Below are positions 53,099-61,381 of a stretch of 64,000 nucleotides of DNA, one piece after another (within the stretch, counting starts at the first letter, position 1; each line of letters starts with the position of its first letter). A program made the position numbers and the translations under genes. Origin of the DNA: Anaeromyxobacter dehalogenans 2CP-C (GTDB taxonomy: Bacteria; Myxococcota; Myxococcia; Myxococcales; Anaeromyxobacteraceae); assembly GCF_000013385.1 (NCBI RefSeq), contig NC_007760.1, positions 1,737,001 to 1,801,000 of the forward strand. The letters run 5' to 3'. The notes beneath the pieces are model-generated. The model did no database searches. It worked only from the letters and a program-made list of their open reading frames with translations, and was not told the DNA's origin.

Positions 53099-54679
53099 TC
53101 AGCGGCCGCGCCGCCCGCCGCCGGGGCGCGGGCCGCGAGGGGGCCGGGACGGGCCGGACCCGGGCTTGCGCGGTCCGGGCCGGCCGGTCCCAGCGGGCCT
53201 GCCGGGGCCACCGGGCCGAGCCGAGCCGCCGGGCCGAGCCGAGCCGCCGGGGCGGCCAAGGCCGCCGGACCTGCCGGGGCCGCCGGGCCGGGCCGCGCCA
53301 CCGGGGCGGCCGAAGCCGCCGGGCTTGCCGCCGGGGCCGCCGGTCCGGGCGGAGCCACCGGGCCTGCCGGGACCGGCGCGAGGCGGGCGGGGGCTCCCGC
53401 CGGCGCCGGGCGAGCGCTCGCCGCCGCGGGCGCGATCGGAGGTCCGGGGGCGCCAGGGCGCGGCTCCTGCCGGGCCTGCCGCGCCGGCGCGAGCGGGGCG
53501 ATCGCCGGTCCGGGGCGGACGCCGCCCGCCGCGATCCGGCGGCCCGCCGGCGCCGGGCATGCGCCGTCGCGGGGTCCGCTCCCCGCCGGCAGGACGCGGC
53601 GGCCGGCCGGCGCGCTCGGGCCGGGCGGGGCGGCGCGCCGGACCCGGCCACTCCGCGGGCGACGATCCCGCGGCCGGGCCGAGCTCGAGGCCGAGCCGCG
53701 CCCCCAGCGCGTCCACGCCGGCGCGATCCAGCGAGAGGCTCGCGCCGAGCGCGGGCCGGAGCGGTCCCCCCGAGGCGCGCAGGGCGCGCAGGTGCTCGGG
53801 GAGCCGGGCGCGCAGGTCGGCCTCGAACTCCGGCAGCAGGCCGAGGTCGGCGAGCCGCGGCTCGTCGGAGAGCAGCAGGCGCACGCGCTCGGTCAGCGTG
53901 GCCCGGGCGCGCAGCTCGGCGCGGCGCTCGTCGCGCACGCGCTCCGCCTCGCGCTCCGCGCCCGCGCGCGCCAGGGCTGCGCGCAGCCCCGCGGCGTCGA
54001 GGCCGAGGCGCTCGGCGGCGCGGGAGATCACGCCCCCGGCGGCGCGGACCGCGTGCAGCAGCTCGTCCCGCTCGCGGCGCGCGAACGCGTGCGCCAGGCC
54101 GTGCAGGTCGAGCAGGGCGCCGAGGTCGGCGTCGCCCACCGGCGCGCCGTCGGCCCGGCGCCAGCCGGCGGCGAGGGCGGCCAGGATGGCGGGGCGGCGG
54201 GCCCCGTGCCGGCGCACCAGCCGCTCCAGCTCGCCACGGCCGGCGGGGAGCTGCAGCTCGTCCACGAGCGGCAGGGACGGCGCCGGGGCGGGCTCCGGCG
54301 CGGCGGCGCGGTCGCGCGCGCGCCGCACCACCAGCTTCGCCTTCCGCGCGCCGCCCTTCCTCCGCGGGGTCGCGGGGGCGCGGGCCGGCGCCGCGCCGGC
54401 GGGCGCGGCCGCCCGCGGCTCCTCGTCGCGCCGGTACATGCCGCCGCGCTCGCGCTCGGCCGCGATCTCCGCGGGGGTCCCGCGCGCCAGGTCCGCGAGC
54501 GCCTGCGGCCCCAGCGGCCGCGCGGGCGGCGGATCCGCGAGCAGCGCCTTCACCATGAGCAGCTCGTCCCAGCCCAGCGCGCCCAGCGCGCGGCGGATCT
54601 CCGCCGCGCCGGCCTGCCGCCCGGCCTCCGCGCACCAGCGCGCCACCCGCTCCAGCAGCTCGTCGTCGAGGTCGGCCAT
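53099..54679 (-). CDS. Helical protein with Fis-like HTH segment and long Arg/Gly/Pro-rich C-terminal tail
   Basis: A 526-residue protein. Residues 1-60 are helical (LLERVARWCAEAGRQAGAAE). A basic Ala/Pro/Arg linker runs from 85 to 135. Around 205-235, HAVRAAGGVISRAAERLGLD followed by AAGLRAALARAG resembles the Fis-type helix-turn-helix (AGGxxSRAAxxLGxxxxxLRxxL). The last 170 residues are Gly/Pro/Arg/Ser-only repeats such as RPGGSARPGGSARPGGPGRP, typical of intrinsically disordered RNA-binding or condensate-forming tails. No family is recognised. The frame is clear from the N-terminal coding part; the tail repeats could vary in length between strains. Confidence 0.8.
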   Translation of the reverse strand: MADLDDELLERVARWCAEAGRQAGAAEIRRALGALGWDELLMVKALLADPPPARPLGPQALADLARGTPAEIAAERERGGMYRRDEEPRAAAPAGAAPARAPATPRRKGGARKAKLVVRRARDRAAAPEPAPAPSLPLVDELQLPAGRGELERLVRRHGARRPAILAALAAGWRRADGAPVGDADLGALLDLHGLAHAFARRERDELLHAVRAAGGVISRAAERLGLDAAGLRAALARAGAEREAERVRDERRAELRARATLTERVRLLLSDEPRLADLGLLPEFEADLRARLPEHLRALRASGGPLRPALGASLSLDRAGVDALGARLGLELGPAAGSSPAEWPGPARRPARPERAGRPPRPAGGERTPRRRMPGAGGPPDRGGRRPPRTGDRPARAGAAGPAGAAPWRPRTSDRARGGERSPGAGGSPRPPRAGPGRPGGSARTGGPGGKPGGFGRPGGAARPGGPGRSGGLGRPGGSARPGGSARPGGPGRPAGTGRPGPRKPGSGPSRPPRGPRPGGGRRGR

Positions 54680-54762
54680 CGCGACGCGGAACGTTGCCGA
54701 CGGGGCCCCAGGAGTCAAGGATCACGTTGCCGGGGGCACGTCCGCGTGGTTCACTCCCGCGC

Positions 54763-55371
54763 ATGTCACCTGCTGCGCCGAACGGCGCGCGCGTCCCGGC
54801 GTTCGTGCGCGCCCTCCGGTGGATCCTGTACGCGTTGCTGCTCGTCGCCGCCGTGCTCACGCTGGCCGGCCTCCCCGAGCTGCAGCGCGCCGTGGCCGCG
54901 GGGCACTGGCCGCGCGCCACCCTCGCCCTCCCGCCCGCGCTCGTGGCGGTGTTCATCGCCGGCTACGCCACCTACCGCTTCGCGCTGGTCCGCGCCGGCC
55001 GCTACCCGGCCGGCAAGGCGCTGGTGCAGCTTGGCCTGATGGTGCTGATGGTGGCGGTGATCGGCGGCATCGCGCTCGAGCGCGGGCAGGGGATCCCGGA
55101 CGCCCCGGTGGACCTGGCCCGCGCGCTCGCCTCGGCCGACCCGGATGCCCGCGCCATGGCGGCGGAGCTGGCGCGGCACCGCCCGCGCGAGGTCTCCGAG
55201 CGGCTGGTGCCGGCGCTGGTGGAGCTGGCGGCGGACCCGGCGCCGGAGGTGCGGCGGCAGGCGCGCGCCAGCCTCGCGGCGCTGGCGGGCGAGGACGCCG
55301 GCGGGGACGGCCCGGACGCGCCGGAGCGCTGGCGCGCGTTCTGGCGCGCGCGGGGCCTGATCCCGCGCTAG
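54763..55371 (+). CDS. Membrane protein with HEAT-like C-terminal helices
   Basis: A 202-residue protein with three predicted transmembrane helices (about 20-38, 52-73 and 86-105). A helical C-terminal domain (about 115-195) follows, with DLARALASADPDARAMAAELA and ALVELAADPAPEVRRQARASL. These read like HEAT repeats (Pro and Asp at the turn positions). No named family. It stands alone between the RG-rich gene (divergent) and the Fur box. Function unknown. Confidence 0.72.
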   Translation: MSPAAPNGARVPAFVRALRWILYALLLVAAVLTLAGLPELQRAVAAGHWPRATLALPPALVAVFIAGYATYRFALVRAGRYPAGKALVQLGLMVLMVAVIGGIALERGQGIPDAPVDLARALASADPDARAMAAELARHRPREVSERLVPALVELAADPAPEVRRQARASLAALAGEDAGGDGPDAPERWRAFWRARGLIPR

Positions 55372-55425
55372 GCGCGCGGTCCGGGGCGGGCATACGGTCT
55401 GGGGCTTGTGCCCGGCGCCGTGGTC

Positions 55426-55446
55426 TGATATTGAGAACCATTATCA
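55426..55446 (+). promoter_or_regulatory. Fur box upstream of the Fur-family gene and feoB
   Basis: The 21-bp site TGATATTGAGAACCATTATC-A is close to the classic Fur consensus. It reads as two overlapping 7-1-7 repeats; in the right-hand one (55432-55446) the half-site ATTATCA is perfect. It stands in a short A+T-rich island 2 bp before the annotated ATG. TTGTGC (55406-55411) and GATATT form a weak promoter overlapping it. Confidence 0.8.
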
Positions 55447-55448
55447 AC

Positions 55449-55973
55449 ATGAATACCGAACGGGACAGGATGAAGGGCTCGAGCAGGCCGCGGGAGGGCG
55501 GCGGGTCGGCGCAGGTGTCCGGTCCTACCGCCACGCTCGCCGCGTACATCCAGGAGCGCGGCCTCAAGCAGTCGCGGCAGCGCGAGCGCATCGCCCAGTC
55601 GTTCTTCGCGATGGGCGGCCACGTCACGGTGGAGCAGCTCGTCGCCCGCGTGCGCCGGGACGACCCGCGGGTCAGCGTCGCCACGGTCTACCGCACCATG
55701 AAGCTGCTGGCCGAGTGCGGCCTGGCGGTGGCGCGGCAGTTCGGCGACGGGCAGACGCGCTACGAGGCGTCGGCCGGGCGCGACCACCACGATCACCTCA
55801 TCTGCACCGCCTGCGGCGAGATCATCGAGTTCGCGAACGAGCGGATCGAGAGCCTGCAGGAGATGGTGGCGCGCCGCCACGGCTTCGAGGTCGAGAGCCA
55901 CCGCCTCGAGCTCTACGGCCGCTGCGCCCGGTGCCGCCCGCCGGGCCGCGCCCGCCAGGAGGCGCGCCCGTGA
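55449..55973 (+). CDS. fur: Fur-family ferric uptake regulator
   Basis: A 174-residue Fur-type repressor. The winged helix has KQSRQRERIAQSFFAMGGH near 39-57 and RVSVATVYRTMKLLAECGL near 73-91. The metal sites are DHHDHLICTACGEIIEF near 115-131 and GRCARCR near the end, giving the HHDH site and two CxxC pairs. The first 30 residues are an extension rich in Ser/Gly. The ATG at 55449 lies almost inside the Fur box; the ATG at 55470 (MKGSSRP) is an equally possible start. Family members with this His/Cys pattern sense Fe, Zn or peroxide. The Fur box and the feoB neighbour point to iron and autoregulation. Confidence 0.92.
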   Translation: MNTERDRMKGSSRPREGGGSAQVSGPTATLAAYIQERGLKQSRQRERIAQSFFAMGGHVTVEQLVARVRRDDPRVSVATVYRTMKLLAECGLAVARQFGDGQTRYEASAGRDHHDHLICTACGEIIEFANERIESLQEMVARRHGFEVESHRLELYGRCARCRPPGRARQEARP

Positions 55974-58036
55974 CGCCTCCTCCCCCGGAGGCCGCCGCGC
56001 GCCACCAGGCCGACCTCGATCGCAAGCAGGTGGTGGCGGCCGCGCGGTCGGTGATCCTGGTCGGCAACCCCAACGTCGGCAAGAGCGTGCTGTTCGGCGC
56101 GCTCACCGGCAAGTACGTCACGGTCTCGAACTACCCGGGCACCACCGTCGAGGTGACCCGCGGCTCGGCCACCATCGAGGGCCGGCCCTGGCACGTGATG
56201 GACACGCCGGGGACGAACAACCTGCTCCCGATGTCCGAGGACGAGCAGGTGACGCGCGACATCCTGCTGGTGGAGCGCGACTACGTGTGCCTGCAGGTCT
56301 GCGACGCGAAGAACCTGCGGCGCGGGCTGCTGCTGTCCGCCCAGCTCGCCGAGGCGGGCATCCCGTTCGCGCTCGCGCTCAACATGGCGGACGAGGCCGA
56401 GGGGCGCGGCATCCGCATCGACGAGGTCGCCCTGACGAAGGCGCTGCAGGTGGACGTGGTCCGGACGGTGGCGGTGCAGCGCAAGGGGCTCGCCACGCTC
56501 CAGGCCCGGCTCGCCTCGGCCCGCCCGTCGCCGTGGCGGCCGCGGTACGACGAGGCGATCGAGGACGCCATCGCGCGCGTCGAGCCCCTCATGCCCCGCG
56601 GCGGCATCGGTCCGCGCGCGCTGGCGGTGATGGCGCTGGTGGGGGACGACTCGCTCCGCGCGTACGTCTCCGGCAAGCTCTCGGCGGTCGAGCTGGCGCG
56701 CATCGACGAGGTGCGCCGGGTGCTGGCCTCGCGGTACCCCGAGTCGCTGCGCTTCGTGATCGCCCGCCAGCGGCTGGCGGCCGTGGACCGGCTGCACGAC
56801 GCGGTGCTCACGAAGGGCGACGGCTCGGCGGCGAGCGGGTTCGCCCGCCGGCTCGGCACGTGGTCCACGCACCCGCTCTGGGGGCTGCCCATCCTCGCGG
56901 TGGTGCTCGCGGTCGCCTACCTGTTCGTGGGCGACTTCGGCGCCGGCACGGCGGTGGACTTCCTCGAGAACACCGTCTTCCACGAGTACCTTATCCCCTG
57001 GACCGACCACCTGGTGCGCTGGATCGTGCCGGCCGGCGCGGTGCAGACGTTCCTGGTCGGGCCGCCGGGCGTCCCGCCCCTGGAGCACGGCGGGTTCCTG
57101 ATCGGCAAGTACGGCCTGGTGTCGATGGGGCTCTCCTACGGCGTGGCGATCGTGCTGCCCATCGTCACGACGTTCTTCATCGCGTTCAGCATCCTCGAGG
57201 ACTCCGGGTACCTGCCGCGGCTCGCGGTGATGGTGAACAAGGTCTTCAAGCGGATGGGCCTGAACGGCAAGGCCGTGCTGCCGATGGTGCTGGGGCTCGG
57301 CTGCGACACCATGGCCACCATGACCGCGCGCATCATGGAGACGCGGAAGGAGCGGGTGATCGTCACGCTGCTGCTGGCGCTGGCGGTGCCGTGCTCCGCG
57401 CAGATGGCGGTCATCCTGGCCATGACCGCCGGCCTCTCCGCCGGGGCCACCGCCTGGTTCGTCGGCACGCTGCTGCTCGTCATCTTCCTGGTGGGCTGGC
57501 TCGCGGCCAAGGTGCTGCCCGGGCGCGGCTCGGACTTCATCCTGGAGCTGCCGCCGCTCCGGCTCCCGCAGGCCTCGAACATCGCGGTGAAGACCTCGGC
57601 GCGCATCGAGTGGTACCTGCGCGAGGCGCTCCCGCTGTTCGTGCTCGGGACGCTGATCCTGTGGGTGCTCGACCGCTTCCACGGGCTGGCGGTGCTGGAG
57701 CGGGCCGCCGCGCCGGTGGTGGTGGGGATGCTCGACCTGCCCCCCGAGGCCGCCACCGCGTTCATCCTGGGCTTCCTGCGCCGCGACTACGCCGCCGCCG
57801 GCCTGTTCCGCCACTTCCAGCCCTACATGCAGGCCGGCACCATGACCTGGAACATGGAGATCCAGGTGGTGGTGGCGCTCGTGACGATCACGCTGTTCGT
57901 CCCCTGCATCGCGAACTTCTTCATGATCCTGAAGGAGCGCGGCTGGAAGACCGGCCTCGCCATCATGGGCTTCATCATCCCGTTCGCGTTCGGCGTCGGC
58001 GCCGCCGTCAACCAGCTCATGCGCCTCGTGCACTAG
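55970..58036 (+). CDS. feoB: Ferrous iron transport protein B
   Basis: A 688-residue Fe(II) transporter. The N-terminal G domain has G1 ILVGNPNVGKSVLFGALTG near 28-46, the G2/G3 region YPGTTVEVTRG and DTPGTNNL, G4 LNMADE near 140 and G5 SAQ/VAVQ-like residues. The GDI-type helical spacer follows, and then the membrane domain with the Gate motifs, including GLGCDTMATMTAR near 443-455 and LAVPCSAQMAVI near 470-481. These carry the Cys residues that line the FeoB path. It overlaps the Fur-family stop by GTGA, so the repressor and transporter are one operon under the Fur box. Confidence 0.96.
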   Translation: MTPPPPEAAARHQADLDRKQVVAAARSVILVGNPNVGKSVLFGALTGKYVTVSNYPGTTVEVTRGSATIEGRPWHVMDTPGTNNLLPMSEDEQVTRDILLVERDYVCLQVCDAKNLRRGLLLSAQLAEAGIPFALALNMADEAEGRGIRIDEVALTKALQVDVVRTVAVQRKGLATLQARLASARPSPWRPRYDEAIEDAIARVEPLMPRGGIGPRALAVMALVGDDSLRAYVSGKLSAVELARIDEVRRVLASRYPESLRFVIARQRLAAVDRLHDAVLTKGDGSAASGFARRLGTWSTHPLWGLPILAVVLAVAYLFVGDFGAGTAVDFLENTVFHEYLIPWTDHLVRWIVPAGAVQTFLVGPPGVPPLEHGGFLIGKYGLVSMGLSYGVAIVLPIVTTFFIAFSILEDSGYLPRLAVMVNKVFKRMGLNGKAVLPMVLGLGCDTMATMTARIMETRKERVIVTLLLALAVPCSAQMAVILAMTAGLSAGATAWFVGTLLLVIFLVGWLAAKVLPGRGSDFILELPPLRLPQASNIAVKTSARIEWYLREALPLFVLGTLILWVLDRFHGLAVLERAAAPVVVGMLDLPPEAATAFILGFLRRDYAAAGLFRHFQPYMQAGTMTWNMEIQVVVALVTITLFVPCIANFFMILKERGWKTGLAIMGFIIPFAFGVGAAVNQLMRLVH

Positions 58037-58045
58037 GAGCCGCCC

Positions 58046-58264
58046 GTGCCCGCCGTGGTCGCCAGGAACGAGAGGTGCCCGCTCTGCGGGACCGAGTTCG
58101 ACGCCGAGGGGCAGGGCTGCCGCCCGAGCTGCCCGATGGCGAAGGGCTGCCGCGTGATCTGCTGCCCGTCCTGCGGCTACTCGTTCCCGCAGGAGGCCGG
58201 CGTGGCCGGCGGGCTGCGCAGGCTGTTCGACCGGCTGAAGGAGAAGAGGGGACACGCACCGTGA
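58046..58264 (+). CDS. Small Cys-rich FeoB-associated protein
   Basis: A 72-residue soluble protein with eight Cys: CPLC near 11-14, C and C in CRPSCPMAKGCRVICCPSC near 25-43, then a basic tail. The spacing suggests a zinc-ribbon or a small Fe/Zn site. It lies between feoB and the DtxR-FeoA gene with 9 bp upstream and a GTGA overlap downstream, so it belongs to the iron operon. It could be an accessory metallochaperone comparable in position to FeoC or other FeoB-associated Cys-rich proteins, but it is not the usual FeoC fold. Confidence 0.78.
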   Translation: MPAVVARNERCPLCGTEFDAEGQGCRPSCPMAKGCRVICCPSCGYSFPQEAGVAGGLRRLFDRLKEKRGHAP

Positions 58265-58938
58265 ATCACCGCACCACGCACCGCAACGAGGAGATCCTGG
58301 AGGCGGTCTTCACCGAGCGCGAGGCGGGCCGCGACGCCGCCGCGGGCATCCTCGCGCAGGCGGCGCCCGATCACGCGCCCGGCGCGGACGCGTCCGACCT
58401 CGAGGCGCTCGCGGCCGAGGGGATGCTGCGCCTCGACGGGACGCGGGTGGCGCTCACCGAGGAGGGCGAGCGGCAGGCGCGCGACGTGGTCCGCCGGCAC
58501 CGCCTCACCGAGCGGCTGTTCCGGGACCTGCTCGACCTGGGGGAGGAGCCCATGGAGAAGCAGGCCTGCGAGTTCGAGCACATCCTGTCGCCCGAGGCCA
58601 CCGACTCGGTCTGCACGCTGCTGGGCCACCCGCCCACCTGCCCGCACGGCAAGCCCATCCCGTCCGGCCCGTGCTGCGGCACGTTCCAGCGCACGGTGCG
58701 CCCGCTCGTGACCGGCCTCGCCGCCTTCGAGCTGGGCGCGACCGGCCGCATCGTCTTCATCGCGCCCAAGTTCCACGACCGCATGGACCGGCTCGCCGCG
58801 CTCGGGGTCATCCCCGGCTCGACGGTCCGGCTCCACCAGCGCTCGCCCTCGTACGTCATCGAGATCGGCGAGACCACCATCGCCCTCGATCCCGAGATCG
58901 CGGGCGAGATCTACGTGAAGCCGGTCGAGGCGCGCTAG
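58261..58938 (+). CDS. DtxR/MntR-type metalloregulator fused to a C-terminal FeoA (SH3-like) domain
   Basis: A 225-residue protein. Residues 1-70 form a winged helix (NEEILEAVFTEREAGRD and GMLRLDGTRVALTEEGERQA). Residues 70-145 form the metal-binding/dimerisation domain with LGEEPMEKQACEFEHILSPE near 94-113 and PPTCPHGKPIPSGPCCG near 125-141, which include the DtxR-type Cys-Glu-His ligands. Residues 150-225 are a FeoA-type SH3 barrel (FIAPKFHDRMDRLAALGVIPGSTVRL then YVIEIGETTIAL). No free-standing feoA occurs in the operon, so this domain may double as the FeoA partner of FeoB. GTG start overlapping the preceding stop. Confidence 0.9.
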   Translation: MNHRTTHRNEEILEAVFTEREAGRDAAAGILAQAAPDHAPGADASDLEALAAEGMLRLDGTRVALTEEGERQARDVVRRHRLTERLFRDLLDLGEEPMEKQACEFEHILSPEATDSVCTLLGHPPTCPHGKPIPSGPCCGTFQRTVRPLVTGLAAFELGATGRIVFIAPKFHDRMDRLAALGVIPGSTVRLHQRSPSYVIEIGETTIALDPEIAGEIYVKPVEAR

Positions 58939-59001
58939 CGCCCCGGCCATCGCAGTCCACCCGGAAGCGACACCGGAGGCGGGCTCCCGCGCGAGCCCAA
59001 G

Positions 59002-60345
59002 ATGAGAATGACAATCAACATCACGACCAGCGCCCTGCTCCTCGCCGTGTTCCTCTCCGCCCCCGCCGCGCGCGCCGCCGAGCCCGCGCCGGCGCCCCAG
59101 CCCGCCCCGGCCGCGAAGCCCGCCGCCGGCGGCGACAAGAGCGGCGCGGCCGCGAAGGACGACGCGCCCGCCACCCAGGAGCAGGTCCGGACGCTCGCCG
59201 AGGAGGTGCGCCGCCTGAAGCTCGAGCTCGGCCTGCGCGACGTCGAGTACCAGTCGTACGGCGGCATGGGCCCGGCCGCGTCCAAGGTCTACTTCGCGCC
59301 GAAGGGGCTCTCCATCGGCGGCTACGGCGAGCTGACCTACCGGAACATGACCGACGGCCCCACCGGCGACCAGAGCGACCTGCTCCGCGCGGTGCTCTAC
59401 GTCGGCTACCGCTTCACCGACCGGATCGTCTTCAACTCGGAGATCGAGTTCGAGCACGCCGGCCACGAGGTCGGCGTCGAGTTCGCCTACCTCGACTTCC
59501 TGCTCACCGACGCGCTCGGGCTCCGGGTCGGCAACGTGCTCGTCCCGATGGGCTTCGTGAACGAGATGCACGAGCCCGCGTTCTTCAACGGCGTGTTCCG
59601 CCCCGACGTCGAGCGGCTGATCATCCCCAGCACCTGGAACGAGAACGGCGTGGGCGTGCACGGCGAGGTGGCCGGGCTCCGCTACAAGGCGTACCTGCTC
59701 ACCGGGCTCGACCTGTTCCGCGGCGGCGAGGAGACGCCCGAGGCGGACTCGTGGATCCGCGAGTCCCGCAGCGGCGGCGGTGAGTCGCGCGCCGCCACCG
59801 GCGCCGGCGTCCTGGCGCTCGAGTACGCGGCCGGGCCCGCCACGGTGGGCGGCTCCGTCTACCGCGGCCGCGCCGACCAGCGCGAGCGCACCGCCACCGG
59901 CGGGCCCATCCGCGCCGACGTGACCCTGGCCGAGCTGCACGCGCAGGCGGCCTGGCGCGGCGCGAGCGCCCGGGTGCTCGGCGTGGTGGGGCGGCTGGGC
60001 GACGCCGCGAAGGTCTCCGAGCAGCTGGGGCTCTCGGGCGACGAGGTCCTCGGCTCGGGCGTGAAGGGCGGCTACGCCGAGGTCGCGTACGACGTCCTGA
60101 CGCTCGCCGCGCCCGGCGGCGCCGCCTCGCTCTCGCCGTTCGTCCGGGTGGAGCGCTACGACCTGCACGACCGCGTGCCGGCGGGCGGCGTCCGGAACCC
60201 CGGGCTCGACCGCACCGCGGTGACCGCCGGCCTGACCTTCAAGCCCATCCCCACGGTGGTGCTGAAGGCGGACTGGCAGCGGCGCGACCCGAAGGCCGGC
60301 GCGGCCACCGACCAGGTGAACGTCGGCGCGGGGTTCGTGTTCTAG
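59002..60345 (+). CDS. Outer-membrane porin-like protein at the head of an iron-regulated operon
   Basis: A 447-residue protein with a signal peptide (about 1-26, ending ARAAEP), a Pro/Ala/Lys linker and a short coiled coil (EQVRTLAEEVRRLKLELGLR) like that of trimeric phosphate-selective-type porins. Amphipathic beta strands follow to the C-terminus: GGYGELTYRNM, RIVFNSEIEFEHAG, EVAYDVLTLAA and a final VNVGAGFVF ending in Phe. A terminal aromatic residue is the usual outer-membrane insertion signal. Three more genes follow with 8-bp or overlapping junctions. A Fur-like site overlaps the start codon. Substrate unknown; chelated iron is an inference from context. Confidence 0.8.
   Translation: MRMTINITTSALLLAVFLSAPAARAAEPAPAPQPAPAAKPAAGGDKSGAAAKDDAPATQEQVRTLAEEVRRLKLELGLRDVEYQSYGGMGPAASKVYFAPKGLSIGGYGELTYRNMTDGPTGDQSDLLRAVLYVGYRFTDRIVFNSEIEFEHAGHEVGVEFAYLDFLLTDALGLRVGNVLVPMGFVNEMHEPAFFNGVFRPDVERLIIPSTWNENGVGVHGEVAGLRYKAYLLTGLDLFRGGEETPEADSWIRESRSGGGESRAATGAGVLALEYAAGPATVGGSVYRGRADQRERTATGGPIRADVTLAELHAQAAWRGASARVLGVVGRLGDAAKVSEQLGLSGDEVLGSGVKGGYAEVAYDVLTLAAPGGAASLSPFVRVERYDLHDRVPAGGVRNPGLDRTAVTAGLTFKPIPTVVLKADWQRRDPKAGAATDQVNVGAGFVF
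59003..59017 (+). promoter_or_regulatory. Possible Fur box overlapping the porin start
   Basis: TGAGAATGACAATCA fits the 7-1-7 Fur pattern in 11 of 14 half-site positions and sits in the only A+T-rich patch nearby (59000-59025). It overlaps the first codons, so a bound repressor would block initiation or early elongation. Confidence 0.5.
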
Positions 60346-60353
60346 GGGCGGCC

Positions 60354-60908
60354 ATGGCGCGCGCGCTGCTCATGGGGCTGGCCACCGCCGCGGCGCTCGC
60401 CGCCGGCGGGGCCGCCGCCGGCGAGGCGGGCCCGGCCCCGGCGAAGGACGAGGCGGTGGTCCGGTCCGCGTTCCCGGGCACGGAGCGGGTGGAGGTCCGC
60501 GACGTGCTGCTCACCGACCCGATGGTCGAGCGCATCGAGCGTCTGGCCCGGGCCCGGGTGAAGGAGCGCCTGGTGACGTTCTACACGGCGCGGCGAGGCG
60601 GTCAGGTGCTCGGGTACGCGGTGATCCACAGCCACGTGGTCCGGACGAAGCGCGAGACGCTGCTCCTCGCGTTCGAGCCGGACGGGCGCATCCGCAAGGT
60701 CACGGTGCTCGCCTTCCTCGAGCCGCAGGAGTACCGGCCGCCGGAGCGCTGGCTGCGGCAGCTCGAGGGGAAGGGGCCCGCGGACCGGCTGGCGGTGGGC
60801 GACGACCTCGCGCCCATCACCGGCGCCACGCTCTCCGCGCGCGGCATCGCCGAGGAGTCGCGCTGGCTGCTCCAGGCGCTGCGCGAGACCGCGGGGGCGC
60901 GGCCGTGA
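60354..60908 (+). CDS. Periplasmic FMN_bind protein with flavinylation motif
   Basis: A 184-residue exported protein (signal peptide about 1-22). The C-terminal FMN-binding domain has VLGYAVIHSHVVRTKRETLL near 83-102 and DGRIRKVTVLAFLEPQEY near 107-124. The covalent-flavin site is DLAPITGATLSARGI near 147-161; in this family ApbE attaches FMN to the Thr of the (D)xx(S/T)GATx(S/T) motif. The domain resembles NqrC/RnfG and the flavinylated proteins of extracellular electron transfer systems. It lies 8 bp after the porin gene, and apbE lies 1 kb downstream on the other strand. Confidence 0.9.
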   Translation: MARALLMGLATAAALAAGGAAAGEAGPAPAKDEAVVRSAFPGTERVEVRDVLLTDPMVERIERLARARVKERLVTFYTARRGGQVLGYAVIHSHVVRTKRETLLLAFEPDGRIRKVTVLAFLEPQEYRPPERWLRQLEGKGPADRLAVGDDLAPITGATLSARGIAEESRWLLQALRETAGARP

Positions 60909-61381
60909 GGTTCCTCGTCCAGCCCACCCCCGACGCGCTGGCGCGGGCCCGCCCGCCGGTGCGCGCCTTCCTCGTCTTCGCGGCCCTGGCGCTGGCCGGG
61001 GTCGCGATCCAGCGCGCGGCCGCGGGCGGCTTCACCGCCGCGGGCGTGCTGGACCAGTACCTGGCCGGCGGCGACCCGCTCCCGGCGGCGGCGCTCTGGG
61101 AGGAGGTGCACGTCGGCGCGTTCCTGTACGGCTTCGTGCTCCTCATGGCCGGCTCGCTCCTGGCGGTGTGCCCGGTGCCGGCGCGGCTGCGGAGCGCGCT
61201 GGTGGGCGTCGCGTTCGCTGCGGCGCTCGCCGACCTGTTCTCGCCGTTCGCGGTGATCCGCCTGGGCGGCGCCGGCGCGCTGCGCGTCGCGACGTCCGTC
61301 GCCGCGCTCGGGTCGCTGGGGGCGCTCCTCGCCGTGGTCGCGGCCACCTACGGGCGGCCGGGGAGGCGCGCCGGTGCGTGA
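60905..61381 (+). CDS. Four-helix membrane protein, possible electron-transfer subunit
   Basis: A 158-residue integral membrane protein with about four transmembrane helices (near 20-43, 61-85, 88-110 and 120-145). The second helix contains a His at its start (EEVHVGAFLYGFVLLMAG) and a Cys at its end (AVCPVP), which could serve as cofactor ligands. No family is recognised. It begins at a GTG overlapping the FMN_bind stop and ends overlapping the next gene by 8 bp, so it is a subunit of the same system. Confidence 0.75.
   Translation: MRFLVQPTPDALARARPPVRAFLVFAALALAGVAIQRAAAGGFTAAGVLDQYLAGGDPLPAAALWEEVHVGAFLYGFVLLMAGSLLAVCPVPARLRSALVGVAFAAALADLFSPFAVIRLGGAGALRVATSVAALGSLGALLAVVAATYGRPGRRAGA

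Noticed and set aside
53150-53420. Short tandem repeats (GCCGGGCCGAGCC-like units) that could be taken for a minisatellite or CRISPR-like array
   Set aside because: The units are in frame and encode the RPGG/SARPGG tail of the minus-strand gene. Spacing is irregular and there are no unique spacers, so this is a coding low-complexity repeat, not a CRISPR array.
58046-58264. Another UGA-encoded selenoprotein among the Cys-rich or sulfur-transfer genes
   Set aside because: The Cys-rich protein, TusA-like, DsrE-like, ferredoxin and LarE genes keep Cys at their expected positions. The codons after their stops do not continue conserved sequence and no SECIS-like hairpin follows.
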